DNA of 64,000 nucleotides, taken from NCBI GenBank assembly GCA_030827135.1, contig JAURFE010000002.1, positions 248,001 to 312,000 of the forward strand. Direction: 5' to 3'. The stretch comes from Vicinamibacterales bacterium. Its GTDB lineage: Bacteria > Acidobacteriota > Vicinamibacteria > Vicinamibacterales > SCN-69-37. The notes below the pieces were generated by a model. The model was not told the DNA's origin and searched no databases. It was given only the letters and a program-made list of their open reading frames with translations. The number at the start of each line of letters is the position of its first letter. Position 1 is the stretch's first letter. Below are positions 25,561 through 34,210 of this stretch, in pieces. Position numbers and translations under genes: made by a program.

Positions 25561-27168
25561 GTGAAACGCGCCGCCTGCCTGGGGAGTAAAGCCGTTGTGA
25601 CGTCCGTTCGATATCTCGGGACTGGCGCCCTCCTGGTCGTGTCGGCCGCTCTGGCCGTTGAGACCCGGGGCAAGAGCTTCATCGTCGAAGAAACCACGAT
25701 TGAACTCGTCCATGCCGCGTTCCGGGACGGGACGCTGACGTGCCGGAACCTTGTGACGGCCTACCTCTCCCGCATTGATCGGTTTGATGATCGCGGACCG
25801 AAGCTGCACGCCATTGCGAGTGTCAATCCGCGCGCACTGGAGGAGGCGGACCAGCGGGACCGCGCGTTCGCGGATCGCGGGCTCGCCGGTCCGCTCCATT
25901 GCGTCCCGGTGATTCTGAAGGACAACATCCTGACGGCCGGCTGGGAAACAACCGCGGGCACATTGGCACTCAAGGGATTTATTCCTGACCGCGATGCCAC
26001 AGCGGTCACGCGCCTGCAGGGAGCCGGTGCGATCCTGCTGGCCAAGAGCAGCATGCCGGACCTCGCGCTCAACGTGCTGGAGACGGTGAATCTGTTTCGC
26101 GGCGCGACACTCAACCCGTACGCGCTCAACCGTGTGTCGGCCGGCTCCAGTGGAGGCACGGCGGTCGCCATTGCGGCCAACTTCGGCCTGGTCGGACTCG
26201 GCACCGACACCGGCGGGTCCATTCGAGGCCCGGCGGCGCACGCCTCGGTTGTCGGGGTGCGACCGACCTTCGGGTTGAACAGCCGGGCCGGCGTGGTGCC
26301 GCTCGACGTCTCGTCGGACATGGTCGGACCGATTGCCCGTACAGTGGAAGATGCCGCAAGAGTCCTTGATGTGTTGACCGGCTGGGATCCCATGGACCCG
26401 GCCACTGAGGCGGTTCGCCGCCTGGGGACGGTCCCCGCCGCCGCGCCAAACCTGCAGGTCGAATTCACCGGCACCCGTGTTGGAATTCTCGCGCAGGCCT
26501 ATCTTGGTGGACCGCGCAAGATTGATCCGCAGGTGGCCCGGTTGTTTGCGCAGGCGCTCACCGACCTGTCCAGCCTCGGCGTGGAAGTGATCGACACGGT
26601 CAAGCTCAATACCCTGCCGAACCTGCCCGAGATGGCCCGGTGCCGCGGACTCAAGTACAACCTCGACGAGTTTCTCAGGACCCTGGGCCCCGGTGTGCCG
26701 GTGCGGTCCTTCGACGAAATCGTCGAGTCCGGAAAGTATCACCCGAGTCTGAAGGACGAAATGCTGGCCATGAAAAACGGCCAATTCGACGGGCCCGACA
26801 GTCAGGCGTGTCGCGACGCGGCAGCCTATCGTGAAGCCGTCGCCGCCAATATCACGGCGGCGATGGATCGACACAATCTCGACGCGCTTGTCTACCCGAC
26901 GTGGAGCCAGCCGCCGCAACTGGCCTCGAACGTTACGCTGCAAACCTCCGGGCAGACACTGCGATTTGCCTCGGCCACCGGCTTTCCGGCGATCACCGTG
27001 CCGATGGGTTTCACCACCGAGGTCCTGCCGGCGGGATTGTCGCTGCTCGGACGGAAATGGGCTGATGCCGCGCTGCTACGCATGGCGTATGCCTTCGAAC
27101 AGGCGACCAAACACCGGCGGCCACCTGTGCTCGCACCGCCGGTACGCGTTCAACAGCGCGTCCCCTGA
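25561..27168 (+). CDS. amidase-signature family hydrolase, exported
   Basis: 535-residue amidase with the Ser-cisSer-Lys triad: Lys120 (VPVILKDN), Ser196 (SAGSSGGT) and Ser220 (GTDTGGSIRGPA). The N-terminal hydrophobic stretch (TGALLVVSAALAVET) suggests secretion. Start GTG 25561 is uncertain; GTG 25597 would leave a shorter signal peptide. The family hydrolyses a wide range of amides; the substrate cannot be told. It sits alone after the FGase-AbgT pair, so a shared role in breaking down imported amides is possible but unproven. Confidence 0.85.
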   Translation: MKRAACLGSKAVVTSVRYLGTGALLVVSAALAVETRGKSFIVEETTIELVHAAFRDGTLTCRNLVTAYLSRIDRFDDRGPKLHAIASVNPRALEEADQRDRAFADRGLAGPLHCVPVILKDNILTAGWETTAGTLALKGFIPDRDATAVTRLQGAGAILLAKSSMPDLALNVLETVNLFRGATLNPYALNRVSAGSSGGTAVAIAANFGLVGLGTDTGGSIRGPAAHASVVGVRPTFGLNSRAGVVPLDVSSDMVGPIARTVEDAARVLDVLTGWDPMDPATEAVRRLGTVPAAAPNLQVEFTGTRVGILAQAYLGGPRKIDPQVARLFAQALTDLSSLGVEVIDTVKLNTLPNLPEMARCRGLKYNLDEFLRTLGPGVPVRSFDEIVESGKYHPSLKDEMLAMKNGQFDGPDSQACRDAAAYREAVAANITAAMDRHNLDALVYPTWSQPPQLASNVTLQTSGQTLRFASATGFPAITVPMGFTTEVLPAGLSLLGRKWADAALLRMAYAFEQATKHRRPPVLAPPVRVQQRVP

Positions 27169-27220
27169 ACGCACCACCCGTCAGAGTGAGCGCCGGGTCG
27201 GTCAGACACCCGACGTCGTT

Positions 27221-28087
27221 TCAGCGGGGTTTGCAGACACCCTTCAGCGGACACTGGGTGTCGCGCTGCTTGGTCTTGTAGCCGCACGCGCCCATCATGC
27301 TGAGGTGGCAAAGGGAGAAGTCGTAACGGACGGGGTCCGCCGGATCGAGGGTCCGCAGCGCGGCGGTGATTTCGGCGGCCATCTTCCACCCAGGTGATGC
27401 GCGTCTGGTGAGGCGCAGACACTTCCCTGTTCGGATGGTGTGGGTGTCGAGCGGAATCACCAACTGGCCTGCGTGTGGTGTGGCCCATCCGCCGGGGTCG
27501 ACACCATCGGTGCGGACCATCCAGCGCAGGAACAGATTGAGTCGCTTGCACGCGCCGCCGCTTGAAGGGCGGCTGAAGAAGAAGTACACGCCAGGGGCTT
27601 TCGGCACTTTGCCATACGCCGGCTTCAGATCGATCGCCCGCGCGCGTTCGGAGAATGACTCGAGAGCGTCCGACACATCGGCCGACTCCACGCGCCACCC
27701 CTTGGCGAAGTACGCCTGAAGCGAGCCCGCCTCGCTGATCATCGTCTTCAGGATCCACAACAGCGCCACAATGTCGCGGCCGCGAATCCAGCGATGCACG
27801 ATAGGCAGGAGTCTGGCCGAGTGGGTGGCCGGATCAAAACGCCGAATGAGGTCCGCCGGGCGCGGGCCCAACACGGCACAGACGGTCTCGATTGAGTTGA
27901 CCACCGATTGCACACGGCCGAACGCGAGGCCCGCGGCGATGAATGCGATCAGTTCGCGGTCGTCGACCCGTTCGTAACGACGGACGACCTGAATGGGATC
28001 GAACGCGGAGTCAGGGTGATCAAAAGAGGCGTAGAGTTCGTCGAGCCTGGACTTCTGGACTCCTGGACTCCTGGACCCCTGCACCAC
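27221..28087 (-). CDS. TIGR02757 (DUF2400) family protein
   Basis: 288 residues if started at GTG 28087, which overlaps the TAG stop of the upstream OPRT-like gene (TAGTG). Family motifs: FDPIQVVRRYERVDDREL, IAAGLAFGRVQSVVNSI, KRLNLFLRWMVRTDG with VDPG, LVIPLDTHTIRTGKCLRL, FSLCHLSMMGAC and a C-terminal Cys cluster (CQCPLKGVC-like). These proteins resemble HhH-GPD base-excision glycosylases with an FeS-like Cys set; the reaction is not established. An octamer repeat (28048-28081) lies just after the start and would encode VQGSRSPGVQKS. No start codon exists between the repeat and the conserved region. Confidence 0.8.
   Translation of the reverse strand: MVQGSRSPGVQKSRLDELYASFDHPDSAFDPIQVVRRYERVDDRELIAFIAAGLAFGRVQSVVNSIETVCAVLGPRPADLIRRFDPATHSARLLPIVHRWIRGRDIVALLWILKTMISEAGSLQAYFAKGWRVESADVSDALESFSERARAIDLKPAYGKVPKAPGVYFFFSRPSSGGACKRLNLFLRWMVRTDGVDPGGWATPHAGQLVIPLDTHTIRTGKCLRLTRRASPGWKMAAEITAALRTLDPADPVRYDFSLCHLSMMGACGYKTKQRDTQCPLKGVCKPR
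28048..28081. repeat. octamer repeat inside the 5' end of a coding region
   Basis: Four tandem octamers on the plus strand: TGGACTTC, TGGACTCC, TGGACTCC, TGGACCCC. On the minus strand this is a GGAGTCCA-type repeat related to the GTCCAGGG arrays at 48372-48409 and 49905-49923. It lies between the proposed GTG start (28087) and the first conserved residues of the TIGR02757-type protein. Confidence 0.8.
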
Positions 28088-28686
28088 TAGAAACTCGTGA
28101 TCGCTGTGCCGGCTTTGCAGAGCGGACACGCGTTCGCCGGGTGATTTTCCGGCGCCGGGTAGTCCACAAGTGCAACATTCGGCACACCAAGATCAACCAT
28201 CGCGTTGAGACGGTCGCAGATTTCAGCCGTGGCCACGACCGTGCCACCCGCAGCCTCGATCAGCGCCTTCGCCTTCTCGAACGTCTTGCCCGTATTCCGC
28301 ACATCGTCCACCAGCAGCACGCGACGGCCCCTGACAACCTCACAATAAAACGGGCGCAGCACCAGCGCGCCGTGGCTGTCGGTGGACACAGGGGCGAACT
28401 GCAGGGCCGGCTGACTGAGGGGCCGCCGACCATCAAGCAACCCCACCATCGTGTGGCCCAGCAACGCACCACCGAGCACCGGACCGGCGACCACGTCCGC
28501 CGACGCCACCACATCACCAGGCAGCGCATCGATCAGGTCCTGCGCAAATCGCCAGATGGTGGACGGATGCTGGAACAGGCGGTGCGGGTTCAGGTACATG
28601 CTGCCGTGATAGCCGTTGCCATAGTCGAAATGGCCGTTGACCATCAGGACGCCGTGGTCGGTCAGACGCTGCAAGTGGGTATTCAT
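28087..28686 (-). CDS. second orotate phosphoribosyltransferase-like protein
   Basis: 199-residue PRTase. PRPP loop VLLVDDVRNTGKTFEKA; VVAGPVLGGALLGHTMVG; C-terminal NACPLCKAGTAITSF, matching the tail of the pyrE product at 13427. The flexible loop differs from standard OPRT and the N-terminus (HFDYGNGYHGSMYLNP) fits an OPRT-like hood. Placed downstream of pyrR-pyrB-pyrC on the same strand, with a 45-base gap containing a repeat. Either a true paralogous PyrE or a PRTase for another pyrimidine or purine base. Confidence 0.8.
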   Translation of the reverse strand: MNTHLQRLTDHGVLMVNGHFDYGNGYHGSMYLNPHRLFQHPSTIWRFAQDLIDALPGDVVASADVVAGPVLGGALLGHTMVGLLDGRRPLSQPALQFAPVSTDSHGALVLRPFYCEVVRGRRVLLVDDVRNTGKTFEKAKALIEAAGGTVVATAEICDRLNAMVDLGVPNVALVDYPAPENHPANACPLCKAGTAITSF

Positions 28687-28724
28687 CGGGGAACCTGCTT
28701 CATCACGGGTTCATGGTTCGATCT

Positions 28725-28750
28725 CAACTCCTCAATCCTCCATCCTCAAT
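28725..28750. repeat. AATCCTC-type repeat at the pyrC 3' end
   Basis: CAACTCCTCAATCCTCCATCC and following bases form the same repeat family as 8318-8390 and 35823-35890. It encodes the last residues of PyrC (LLRMED) and its TGA stop. Confidence 0.65.
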
Positions 28751-30066
28751 AACTCCGTTCCAGGCACTATTGGATTGCTATACAAGACCCGTCCACCGAC
28801 GATCGTCGCGGCGACGGCGCCCGTGAGGGACCAGCCGTCGAACGGCGAGTTCTTCGACTTCGAGACCAGATCGGCCGTATGGATGGTGACCTGAGTGTCT
28901 GGAGAGAGAATGGTGATGTCGGCGGGTTCACCTTCGCGCAGGGTGCCGCCCGGGAGCTTCAAGAGCGACGCCGGGTTGCACGTGAGCAGCGCCACGAGGC
29001 GAGGCAGCGACAACACCTCACCGTGCACGAGACGATCGAGACAAATCGGCACGCAGGTCTCGAGACCGACGATGCCGAACGGCGCATGGTCAAATTCCAG
29101 CGCTTTTTCGTCGGCGTGGTGCGGGGCATGGTCGGTTGAGATGACGTCGATCGATCCGTCGCGCAGGCCGTCAATCATTGCGAGTCGATCGGCCTCCTCG
29201 CGCAGCGGCGGATTCATCTTGTAATTGGTGTCGTAGCCCGCCCCCTTCCTGAGGGCCTCATCCGTCAGCGTGAAGTGATGCGGGGCGACTTCACAGGTGA
29301 CCTTGATCCCGCGGGACTTGCCCTCGCGCACCGCCCGCAGCGTCTGCCGGGCGCTCATGTGCGCGATGTGCACGCGCCCGCCGGTCATCTCCGACAGGCT
29401 GATGTCCCGTTCCGCCATGATTGATTCCGCCACGCTGGGAATGCCGCGCAGGCCGAGCATCGCGGCCACGGCGCCTTCATGCGCGACGCCGTCACCCTTG
29501 AGCGACGGATCCTCGCAGTGCTCAATGATCGGCACGTCGAACATCGACGAATATTCCAGTGCGCGGCGCATCAACATTGCCGTCCGCACCGGATGCCCAT
29601 CGTCGGTGAACGCGACGCAGCCGGCGGCACTCAGGTCGCCCATCTCCGTCATCTGGTCGCCCTTCTGCCCGACCGACACGGCGCCAATCGGGTACACGCG
29701 CGCGAAGTTGGCCTCCGCCGCACGCTTGAGGATGAACTGCGTGACCGAACTCGAGTCGTTCACGGGATCGGTGTTGGGCATGCACGCGACGGCCGTGAAG
29801 CCGCCGACGACCGCCGACCACGTGCCGGTGGCGATCGTCTCCTTGTGCTCCTGACCGGGTTCACGAAGGTGGACGTGAATGTCGATCAGTCCGGGTGTGA
29901 CCACCCACGCCTTCGGGACCTCCACGACGCGTGCGTGGCCGGCCGGGATGTTCTTGCCGATCCTGGCGATCCTGCCGTCGGTGATCAGCACATCGAAGTG
30001 CCCGTCACGTCCCGCGCCCGGGTCCACAAGGCGTGCGTTCTTCAACAACAAGCTCTCAGTCGTCAT
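28732..30066 (-). CDS. pyrC: dihydroorotase
   Basis: 444-residue type I dihydroorotase, which cyclises N-carbamoyl-aspartate. Zinc-site motifs: [21 protein letters not shown] (His-x-His), [23 protein letters not shown] and [12 protein letters not shown] (final Asp). C-terminal [14 protein letters not shown] and [14 protein letters not shown] are normal for the family. The last six residues and stop lie in an intergenic-type repeat, so the native end may have been altered. Its ATG overlaps the pyrB stop by 4 bases. Confidence 0.96.
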   Translation of the reverse strand: MTTESLLLKNARLVDPGAGRDGHFDVLITDGRIARIGKNIPAGHARVVEVPKAWVVTPGLIDIHVHLREPGQEHKETIATGTWSAVVGGFTAVACMPNTDPVNDSSSVTQFILKRAAEANFARVYPIGAVSVGQKGDQMTEMGDLSAAGCVAFTDDGHPVRTAMLMRRALEYSSMFDVPIIEHCEDPSLKGDGVAHEGAVAAMLGLRGIPSVAESIMAERDISLSEMTGGRVHIAHMSARQTLRAVREGKSRGIKVTCEVAPHHFTLTDEALRKGAGYDTNYKMNPPLREEADRLAMIDGLRDGSIDVISTDHAPHHADEKALEFDHAPFGIVGLETCVPICLDRLVHGEVLSLPRLVALLTCNPASLLKLPGGTLREGEPADITILSPDTQVTIHTADLVSKSKNSPFDGWSLTGAVAATIVGGRVLYSNPIVPGTELLRMED

Positions 30067-31001
30067 GACAGGTCCTCACCGGCCAGCAGGTACAACACGG
30101 CCATCCGCACGGCCACGCCGTTGGCCACCTGATCCAGAATCACCGACCACGGACCATCGGCCACTGCAGAGTCAATTTCCACGCCGCGGTTCATCGGTCC
30201 CGGGTGCATCACGATGACATCCGGCGCGGCTCGTTCGAGCCGCGCCGGCGTCAATCCGAACAGCGTGAAATACTCGCGCACCGACGGCAAAAACATGCCG
30301 TGCATCCGTTCGTTCTGCACGCGCAGCATCATCACGACATCGGCGCCGGCCACGGCCTCATCAATCGAGGTCGTCACGTGCACACCCAACTGCGTGAGCC
30401 CGAGCGGAATCAACGTTGCCGGGCCGCACGCCCGCACTTCGGCGCCCATGCGTGTCAGCAACAGCACGTTTGAGCGCAACACGCGGCTGTGCAGCAGATC
30501 GCCGATGATGGCAACCTTCAAGCCCGCCAACCGTCCCTTGCGCTCGCGAATCGTCAACGCGTCAAGCAGCGCCTGTGTCGGATGTTCATGCGTGCCGTCA
30601 CCTGCATTCACGATGCCGGCCTTGCAGATCCGCGACAACAGATGCGGCGCGCCGGACGAGGCATGGCGGATGACGATGATGTCGGGAGACATGGCTTCAA
30701 GGGTGCGCGCCGTGTCGGCGAGGGTTTCGCCCTTCGAGACACTGGAGCCGACCGCCGTCACGCCCATGGTGTCGGCACTCAACCGCTTCTCGGCCAGTTC
30801 AAACGAGAGTCGCGTGCGGGTACTCGCCTCGAAAAACAGATTCACGACCGTGCGGCCGCGCAGCGCCGGCACTTTCTTGATCGTGCGGGCGCCGATTTCC
30901 TTCATCGCCTCGGCGGTCGAGAGGATGAGTTCGATTTCTGATGGTTCGAGGTCGGCGATCCCGAGCAGGTGCCGGCTGCGGAGACGGGTGGCGGCCGTCA
31001 T
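30063..31001 (-). CDS. pyrB: aspartate carbamoyltransferase catalytic subunit
   Basis: 312 residues; condenses carbamoyl phosphate with aspartate. [13 protein letters not shown] is the carbamoyl-phosphate STRTR loop; [13 protein letters not shown] and [12 protein letters not shown] complete the site; [11 protein letters not shown] is the aspartate-domain segment and [13 protein letters not shown] the C-terminal loop. No pyrI regulatory subunit is visible. It overlaps pyrR and pyrC by 4 bases each (ATGA), so the three are translationally coupled and under the pyrR leader. Confidence 0.97.
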   Translation of the reverse strand: MTAATRLRSRHLLGIADLEPSEIELILSTAEAMKEIGARTIKKVPALRGRTVVNLFFEASTRTRLSFELAEKRLSADTMGVTAVGSSVSKGETLADTARTLEAMSPDIIVIRHASSGAPHLLSRICKAGIVNAGDGTHEHPTQALLDALTIRERKGRLAGLKVAIIGDLLHSRVLRSNVLLLTRMGAEVRACGPATLIPLGLTQLGVHVTTSIDEAVAGADVVMMLRVQNERMHGMFLPSVREYFTLFGLTPARLERAAPDVIVMHPGPMNRGVEIDSAVADGPWSVILDQVANGVAVRMAVLYLLAGEDLS

Positions 31002-31543
31002 GATGCCGACTCCACGTCGTGCACTTCGACATCGTCATGCCCGTCAATTTCAGCCAGATGGACCTGCACCGTCTGTTGTCGGGACGTCGGCACGTTGCGC
31101 CCGACGTAGTCGGCCCGAATCGGCAGTTCCCGATGGCCGCGGTCCACCAGCGCGACCAGTTGAATCGCGCTTGGGCGACCGAAGTCGATAAGTGCGTCCA
31201 GCGCCGCGCGAATCGTGCGCCCGGTATAGAGCACGTCGTCGACCAGGATGATGGTCTTGCCGTCGAGCGAAAACGGAATATCCGTGCGGCGGAGGATGGG
31301 CTGCGGGCCGACCTGATGTTTCATCAGGTCGTCGCGGTAGAGCGTGATGTCGAGTGAGCCGGTGGGCACGGACGCGCCGCCGGCGGTTTCGAGGTTGGCG
31401 GCCAGGCGCGCGGCCAGCGGCACACCACGGGCCCGGATCCCGACAAGGGCCAGATGGTCGACGCCGCGATTCCGTTCGAGTATTTCGTGCGCGATGCGCA
31501 TCAGGCTTCGCCCGATGCGATCGGCGTCCATGACGACAGGCAT
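30998..31543 (-). CDS. pyrR: PyrR, pyrimidine operon regulator / uracil PRTase
   Basis: 181 residues. Binds a specific pyr mRNA hairpin in response to UMP and can also act as a uracil phosphoribosyltransferase. PRPP loop [35 protein letters not shown]; the basic TLYRDDL...[13 protein letters not shown] segment is typical of the RNA-binding face. Start [10 protein letters not shown] has AGAGGGG upstream. First gene of the leftward pyr operon, directly behind a PyrR-type hairpin, so autoregulation is expected. Confidence 0.95.
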   Translation of the reverse strand: MPVVMDADRIGRSLMRIAHEILERNRGVDHLALVGIRARGVPLAARLAANLETAGGASVPTGSLDITLYRDDLMKHQVGPQPILRRTDIPFSLDGKTIILVDDVLYTGRTIRAALDALIDFGRPSAIQLVALVDRGHRELPIRADYVGRNVPTSRQQTVQVHLAEIDGHDDVEVHDVESAS

Positions 31544-31598
31544 GTGTCCCCTCTTTGCGGCCTCGCAGGACCACGTTAAAGAAGCGAAAGCAAGTGTA
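31544..31598 (-). promoter_or_regulatory. pyr operon leader with PyrR-binding hairpin over the RBS
   Basis: Read on the minus strand: a -10 box TACACT (31593-31598), then GUGGUC / GGCCGC arms around hexaloop CUGCGA; the core GGUCCUGCGAGGCC is at 31572-31559. The CNGNGA loop and flanking GG/CC pairs match the known PyrR-binding consensus. The pyrR Shine-Dalgarno AGAGGGG (31554-31548) begins 3 bases after the lower stem. No terminator/antiterminator pair fits in the ~43-base leader, so control by blocking translation, as described in mycobacteria, is the likelier mode. Confidence 0.7.
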
Positions 31599-31603
31599 AC
31601 GCA

Positions 31604-33358
31604 CTATCGCTCGTGCGTCGAGATGAACGTCACGGGGTACTCGCGCTGATAGGCGCGAACGAAGATATCAGTGCGGGCAAAGCCATCCATGTCCCGGCCG
31701 ACGGGGAGGCCGAGGTAGTACAGCACTGTGGGCGCGAGGTCCACGATCGAGCCGCGTGCAAGCTCGGCGTGCGCAACATCGCGGCCGAACGCGAGCAGGA
31801 ACCCGTCGGGGGCGCTTTCATGGCTTCCGGACAGCTCGGGCGCACCCAGGAGTCGCGCAAGCACACGCTTGGGCAGCGTGACCGGTTCCATGCCGAATCC
31901 GGACACGACCAGCAGCAGATCGCCGGGACGAAGACGCGCGAGCTCAAAGCCGACCTGACGGTCAAGGTCCTGGTAGGTCGCGTCAAACAGGGCGGCGTCA
32001 CCCGAGCGACGGCCGGCGGGCCGAGCCGGATCGCCCGCGCTCCAGTCGGCGTGCGACACGGCGTCGACGCCGGTCAGCCGCAGGGCGGTGACATGCGGCG
32101 CAAACAACGGCTCGAGTTCCACGGCGACGTCGCGGTACACGCGATCCCACTGAGCCCGGGGGTCGCCGACGACGGCTTCGGCGGCAGCGACCACCTCGCG
32201 CGTGGCCTCGGGCAACGTGGTCGCATCAAAGACTTCACGGGCAATGTCCACCGCGCTGGTGGGCGCACCGGCCCGCGCATCCGACAGACGGAGTGGCGAA
32301 CTCGTGCCGAGGTGGAACTGATCGCTGATCAGATAGCCGCGCGCCGACGTCACCGGAAAGGTCAGAGGCCATCGCACGATGCCTGAGGCGAGCCCGTAGT
32401 CGGCCATGATGTCCCAGAGCATGCGGGCACGGATGTCGTCACGCGTGCGACGTGCCGCCTGGATGTACTGCTGGTAGACCAGGCCATACGCAAAGCAGTA
32501 GTCGGGCAGCAGGTCGACGACCTCGGTGTCGGTTGGGGACACCCGGAAGACCGCGTTGGTGCGCACGCCATTTTTCACGGGGTACTTGCCGGTGGCGGCG
32601 GCGGTCCAGACCGGCTCGGCCTGTGTCGGCTTGAGCGTGGCCAGGTCCATGACCGCACCACGATCGAGAATGCGGCCAAGGTTGGGAAGCCGGCCGGCGC
32701 CAGCCTGATCGCGAATGACGCCGAGGCTCGCGCCGTCAATCAGCAGCAGCCGCACACGAGGCGCCACCGACGCCAGCATCGAACTCTGACCGGCCGCCAC
32801 CAGCGCGGGCGTGACCGCACGACGCACCACGGGCACCGGCACCTGCCCCGGGCCTCGCACCCACAGCGGCACCGCGATCGACGCGAGCAACGCGACGGTC
32901 AGCAACACGCCGGTGGCGCGACTGCCCTTCTGGCCGAACGAGTACCGAAGCACGGCGATTCCCAGCAGGACCACAGCGGCCACGGTGCCCGCCACAGCGG
33001 CGGTCTGCATGTGGCCCGACGCCGACTCGCCCAGCACCGCGCGGAACCCCTGGAGGTTTGCCCACGTGATGGCGGCGGAGACGGCGGCAAACATCGCCCC
33101 CAGCCAGGCGAGCAGCCGCACGCTCAGCCACCCGGGGTGCAGCGGCCGCGAGGCCAGCACCTCGCGCCCCAGAATCACGATGTACACCGCCACCGTCAGG
33201 TGAAGGCCGTAAAACGACACCAGCGCGCCGAACCAGCGCACCGTGGTCGGCGACACCAACGGCACCTGCGGATTGAGGATGAGCACGAGTACCGCGATGT
33301 AGATCGCCCCGAGCACGCCGGCCGTGACGGCGTTGGTGAACATGCGCAGGTACCGCAT
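31604..33358 (-). CDS. membrane-anchored type I phosphodiesterase-like protein
   Basis: 584 residues. Start MRYLRMFTNAV chosen by a TACATT box 7 bases upstream and the first TM helix. N-terminal ~200 residues have about six TM segments. The periplasmic part (~220-584) is alkaline-phosphatase superfamily: LLLIDGASLGVIRDQ, LPNLGRILDRGAV, AEPVWTAAATGKYPVKNGV (probable Thr nucleophile zone), VVSGFGMEPV, HESAPDGFLLAFG, VDLAPTVLYYLGLPVGRDMDG. Probably a phosphodiesterase or phosphotransferase on an envelope substrate. It lies between the two halves of the pyr locus without an obvious link. Confidence 0.75.
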   Translation of the reverse strand: MRYLRMFTNAVTAGVLGAIYIAVLVLILNPQVPLVSPTTVRWFGALVSFYGLHLTVAVYIVILGREVLASRPLHPGWLSVRLLAWLGAMFAAVSAAITWANLQGFRAVLGESASGHMQTAAVAGTVAAVVLLGIAVLRYSFGQKGSRATGVLLTVALLASIAVPLWVRGPGQVPVPVVRRAVTPALVAAGQSSMLASVAPRVRLLLIDGASLGVIRDQAGAGRLPNLGRILDRGAVMDLATLKPTQAEPVWTAAATGKYPVKNGVRTNAVFRVSPTDTEVVDLLPDYCFAYGLVYQQYIQAARRTRDDIRARMLWDIMADYGLASGIVRWPLTFPVTSARGYLISDQFHLGTSSPLRLSDARAGAPTSAVDIAREVFDATTLPEATREVVAAAEAVVGDPRAQWDRVYRDVAVELEPLFAPHVTALRLTGVDAVSHADWSAGDPARPAGRRSGDAALFDATYQDLDRQVGFELARLRPGDLLLVVSGFGMEPVTLPKRVLARLLGAPELSGSHESAPDGFLLAFGRDVAHAELARGSIVDLAPTVLYYLGLPVGRDMDGFARTDIFVRAYQREYPVTFISTHER

Positions 33359-33365
33359 GAGGGCT

Positions 33366-33375
33366 AATGTACACT
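33366..33375. promoter_or_regulatory. overlapping divergent -10 boxes, leaderless starts
   Basis: TACACT on the plus strand (33370-33375) and TACATT on the minus strand (33366-33371) overlap around a TGTACA centre. Each ends exactly 7 bases before its ATG (33383 and 33358). The gap between the two start codons is only 24 bp and contains no Shine-Dalgarno sequence. The layout is very similar to the pair at 3531-3540. Confidence 0.6.
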
Positions 33376-33382
33376 CTGAGTG

Positions 33383-34210
33383 ATGCCCGTCGATATCCCG
33401 GCCGAGGTGTTGTCGAACACCCGGTTGTCTCCCGATTACAACGTGCTTGCGCTGGAGGCGCCCGACGTGGCGCGCATCGCGGCGCCCGGCCAGTTCGTCA
33501 TGATCAAGACGGCACCCGGGCTTGATCCGCTGCTCCGCCGGCCGTTCTCCATCTTCGAAATCCTGCGCGACGCCACCGGCGCCCCCCTGGGCCTGAGCCT
33601 GCTCAACAAACGCGTCGGCGTCGGCACGTCGCTCCTCTACGACGCACGACCCGGGGATCGCATCAGCTGCCTTGGCCCGCTCGGTCGCCCGTTTGTCCCG
33701 GTGGATGCGCCGGCGCAGGCGTGGATGGTGGCCGGCGGCGTCGGCCTCGCCCCGTTTGTCACACTGGCCGAGGCGCTGGCCGCGCGAGGCACGTCGATGA
33801 CGCTGTTTTATGGCGGACGCAGCGCTGCGGATCTCTACCACGCGGAATTCTTCGAGACCCTGGGCGCGCGGCTTGTCCTGACGACCGAAGACGGCAGCCG
33901 GGGGGAACGGGGGCGCGTCACCGGGCCGCTGGCTCGTGAACTCGCCGCGCTCCAGCACGACACGCCGGTCACGCTCTACGCCTGTGGCCCCACGCCGATG
34001 ATGCGCGCGGTCGCCGACCTGGGCGCCGTCCACGGCCGGCCGTCGTTTGTCTCGCTGGAACCCGTGATGGGCTGCGGCATGGGCGGCTGTTACAGCTGCG
34101 TCGTGCGCGTCACACGCCCCGGCGGCACGCACCTCGTCCGGTCGTGTATCGAGGGCCCGGTCTTTGATTCGTCCACATTGGTCTGGGACGCGCTGCAGGG
34201 AGGCCACTGA
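33383..34210 (+). CDS. pyrK: dihydroorotate dehydrogenase electron-transfer subunit
   Basis: 275-residue FAD/2Fe-2S protein that passes electrons from PyrD to NAD. FAD site GLDPLLRRPFSIFE; NAD-binding VAGGVGLAPFVTLA; ACGPTPMMRAV; four-Cys cluster in GCGMGGCYSC...SCIEG. Start at ATG 33383 (GTG 33380 would lie in the same frame). Its stop overlaps the pyrD start (TGATG), forming a class 1B pair. Confidence 0.92.
   Translation: MPVDIPAEVLSNTRLSPDYNVLALEAPDVARIAAPGQFVMIKTAPGLDPLLRRPFSIFEILRDATGAPLGLSLLNKRVGVGTSLLYDARPGDRISCLGPLGRPFVPVDAPAQAWMVAGGVGLAPFVTLAEALAARGTSMTLFYGGRSAADLYHAEFFETLGARLVLTTEDGSRGERGRVTGPLARELAALQHDTPVTLYACGPTPMMRAVADLGAVHGRPSFVSLEPVMGCGMGGCYSCVVRVTRPGGTHLVRSCIEGPVFDSSTLVWDALQGGH

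Noticed and set aside
25380-25697. Minus-strand open frame covering the AbgT-amidase gap
   Set aside because: Low-complexity Arg/Pro/Thr content and overlap with the amidase start; no family similarity. A remnant cannot be fully excluded for its last ~40 codons.
25501-26943. 480-codon minus-strand open frame opposite the amidase
   Set aside because: Amidase catalytic triad is on the plus strand; the other frame is a shadow.
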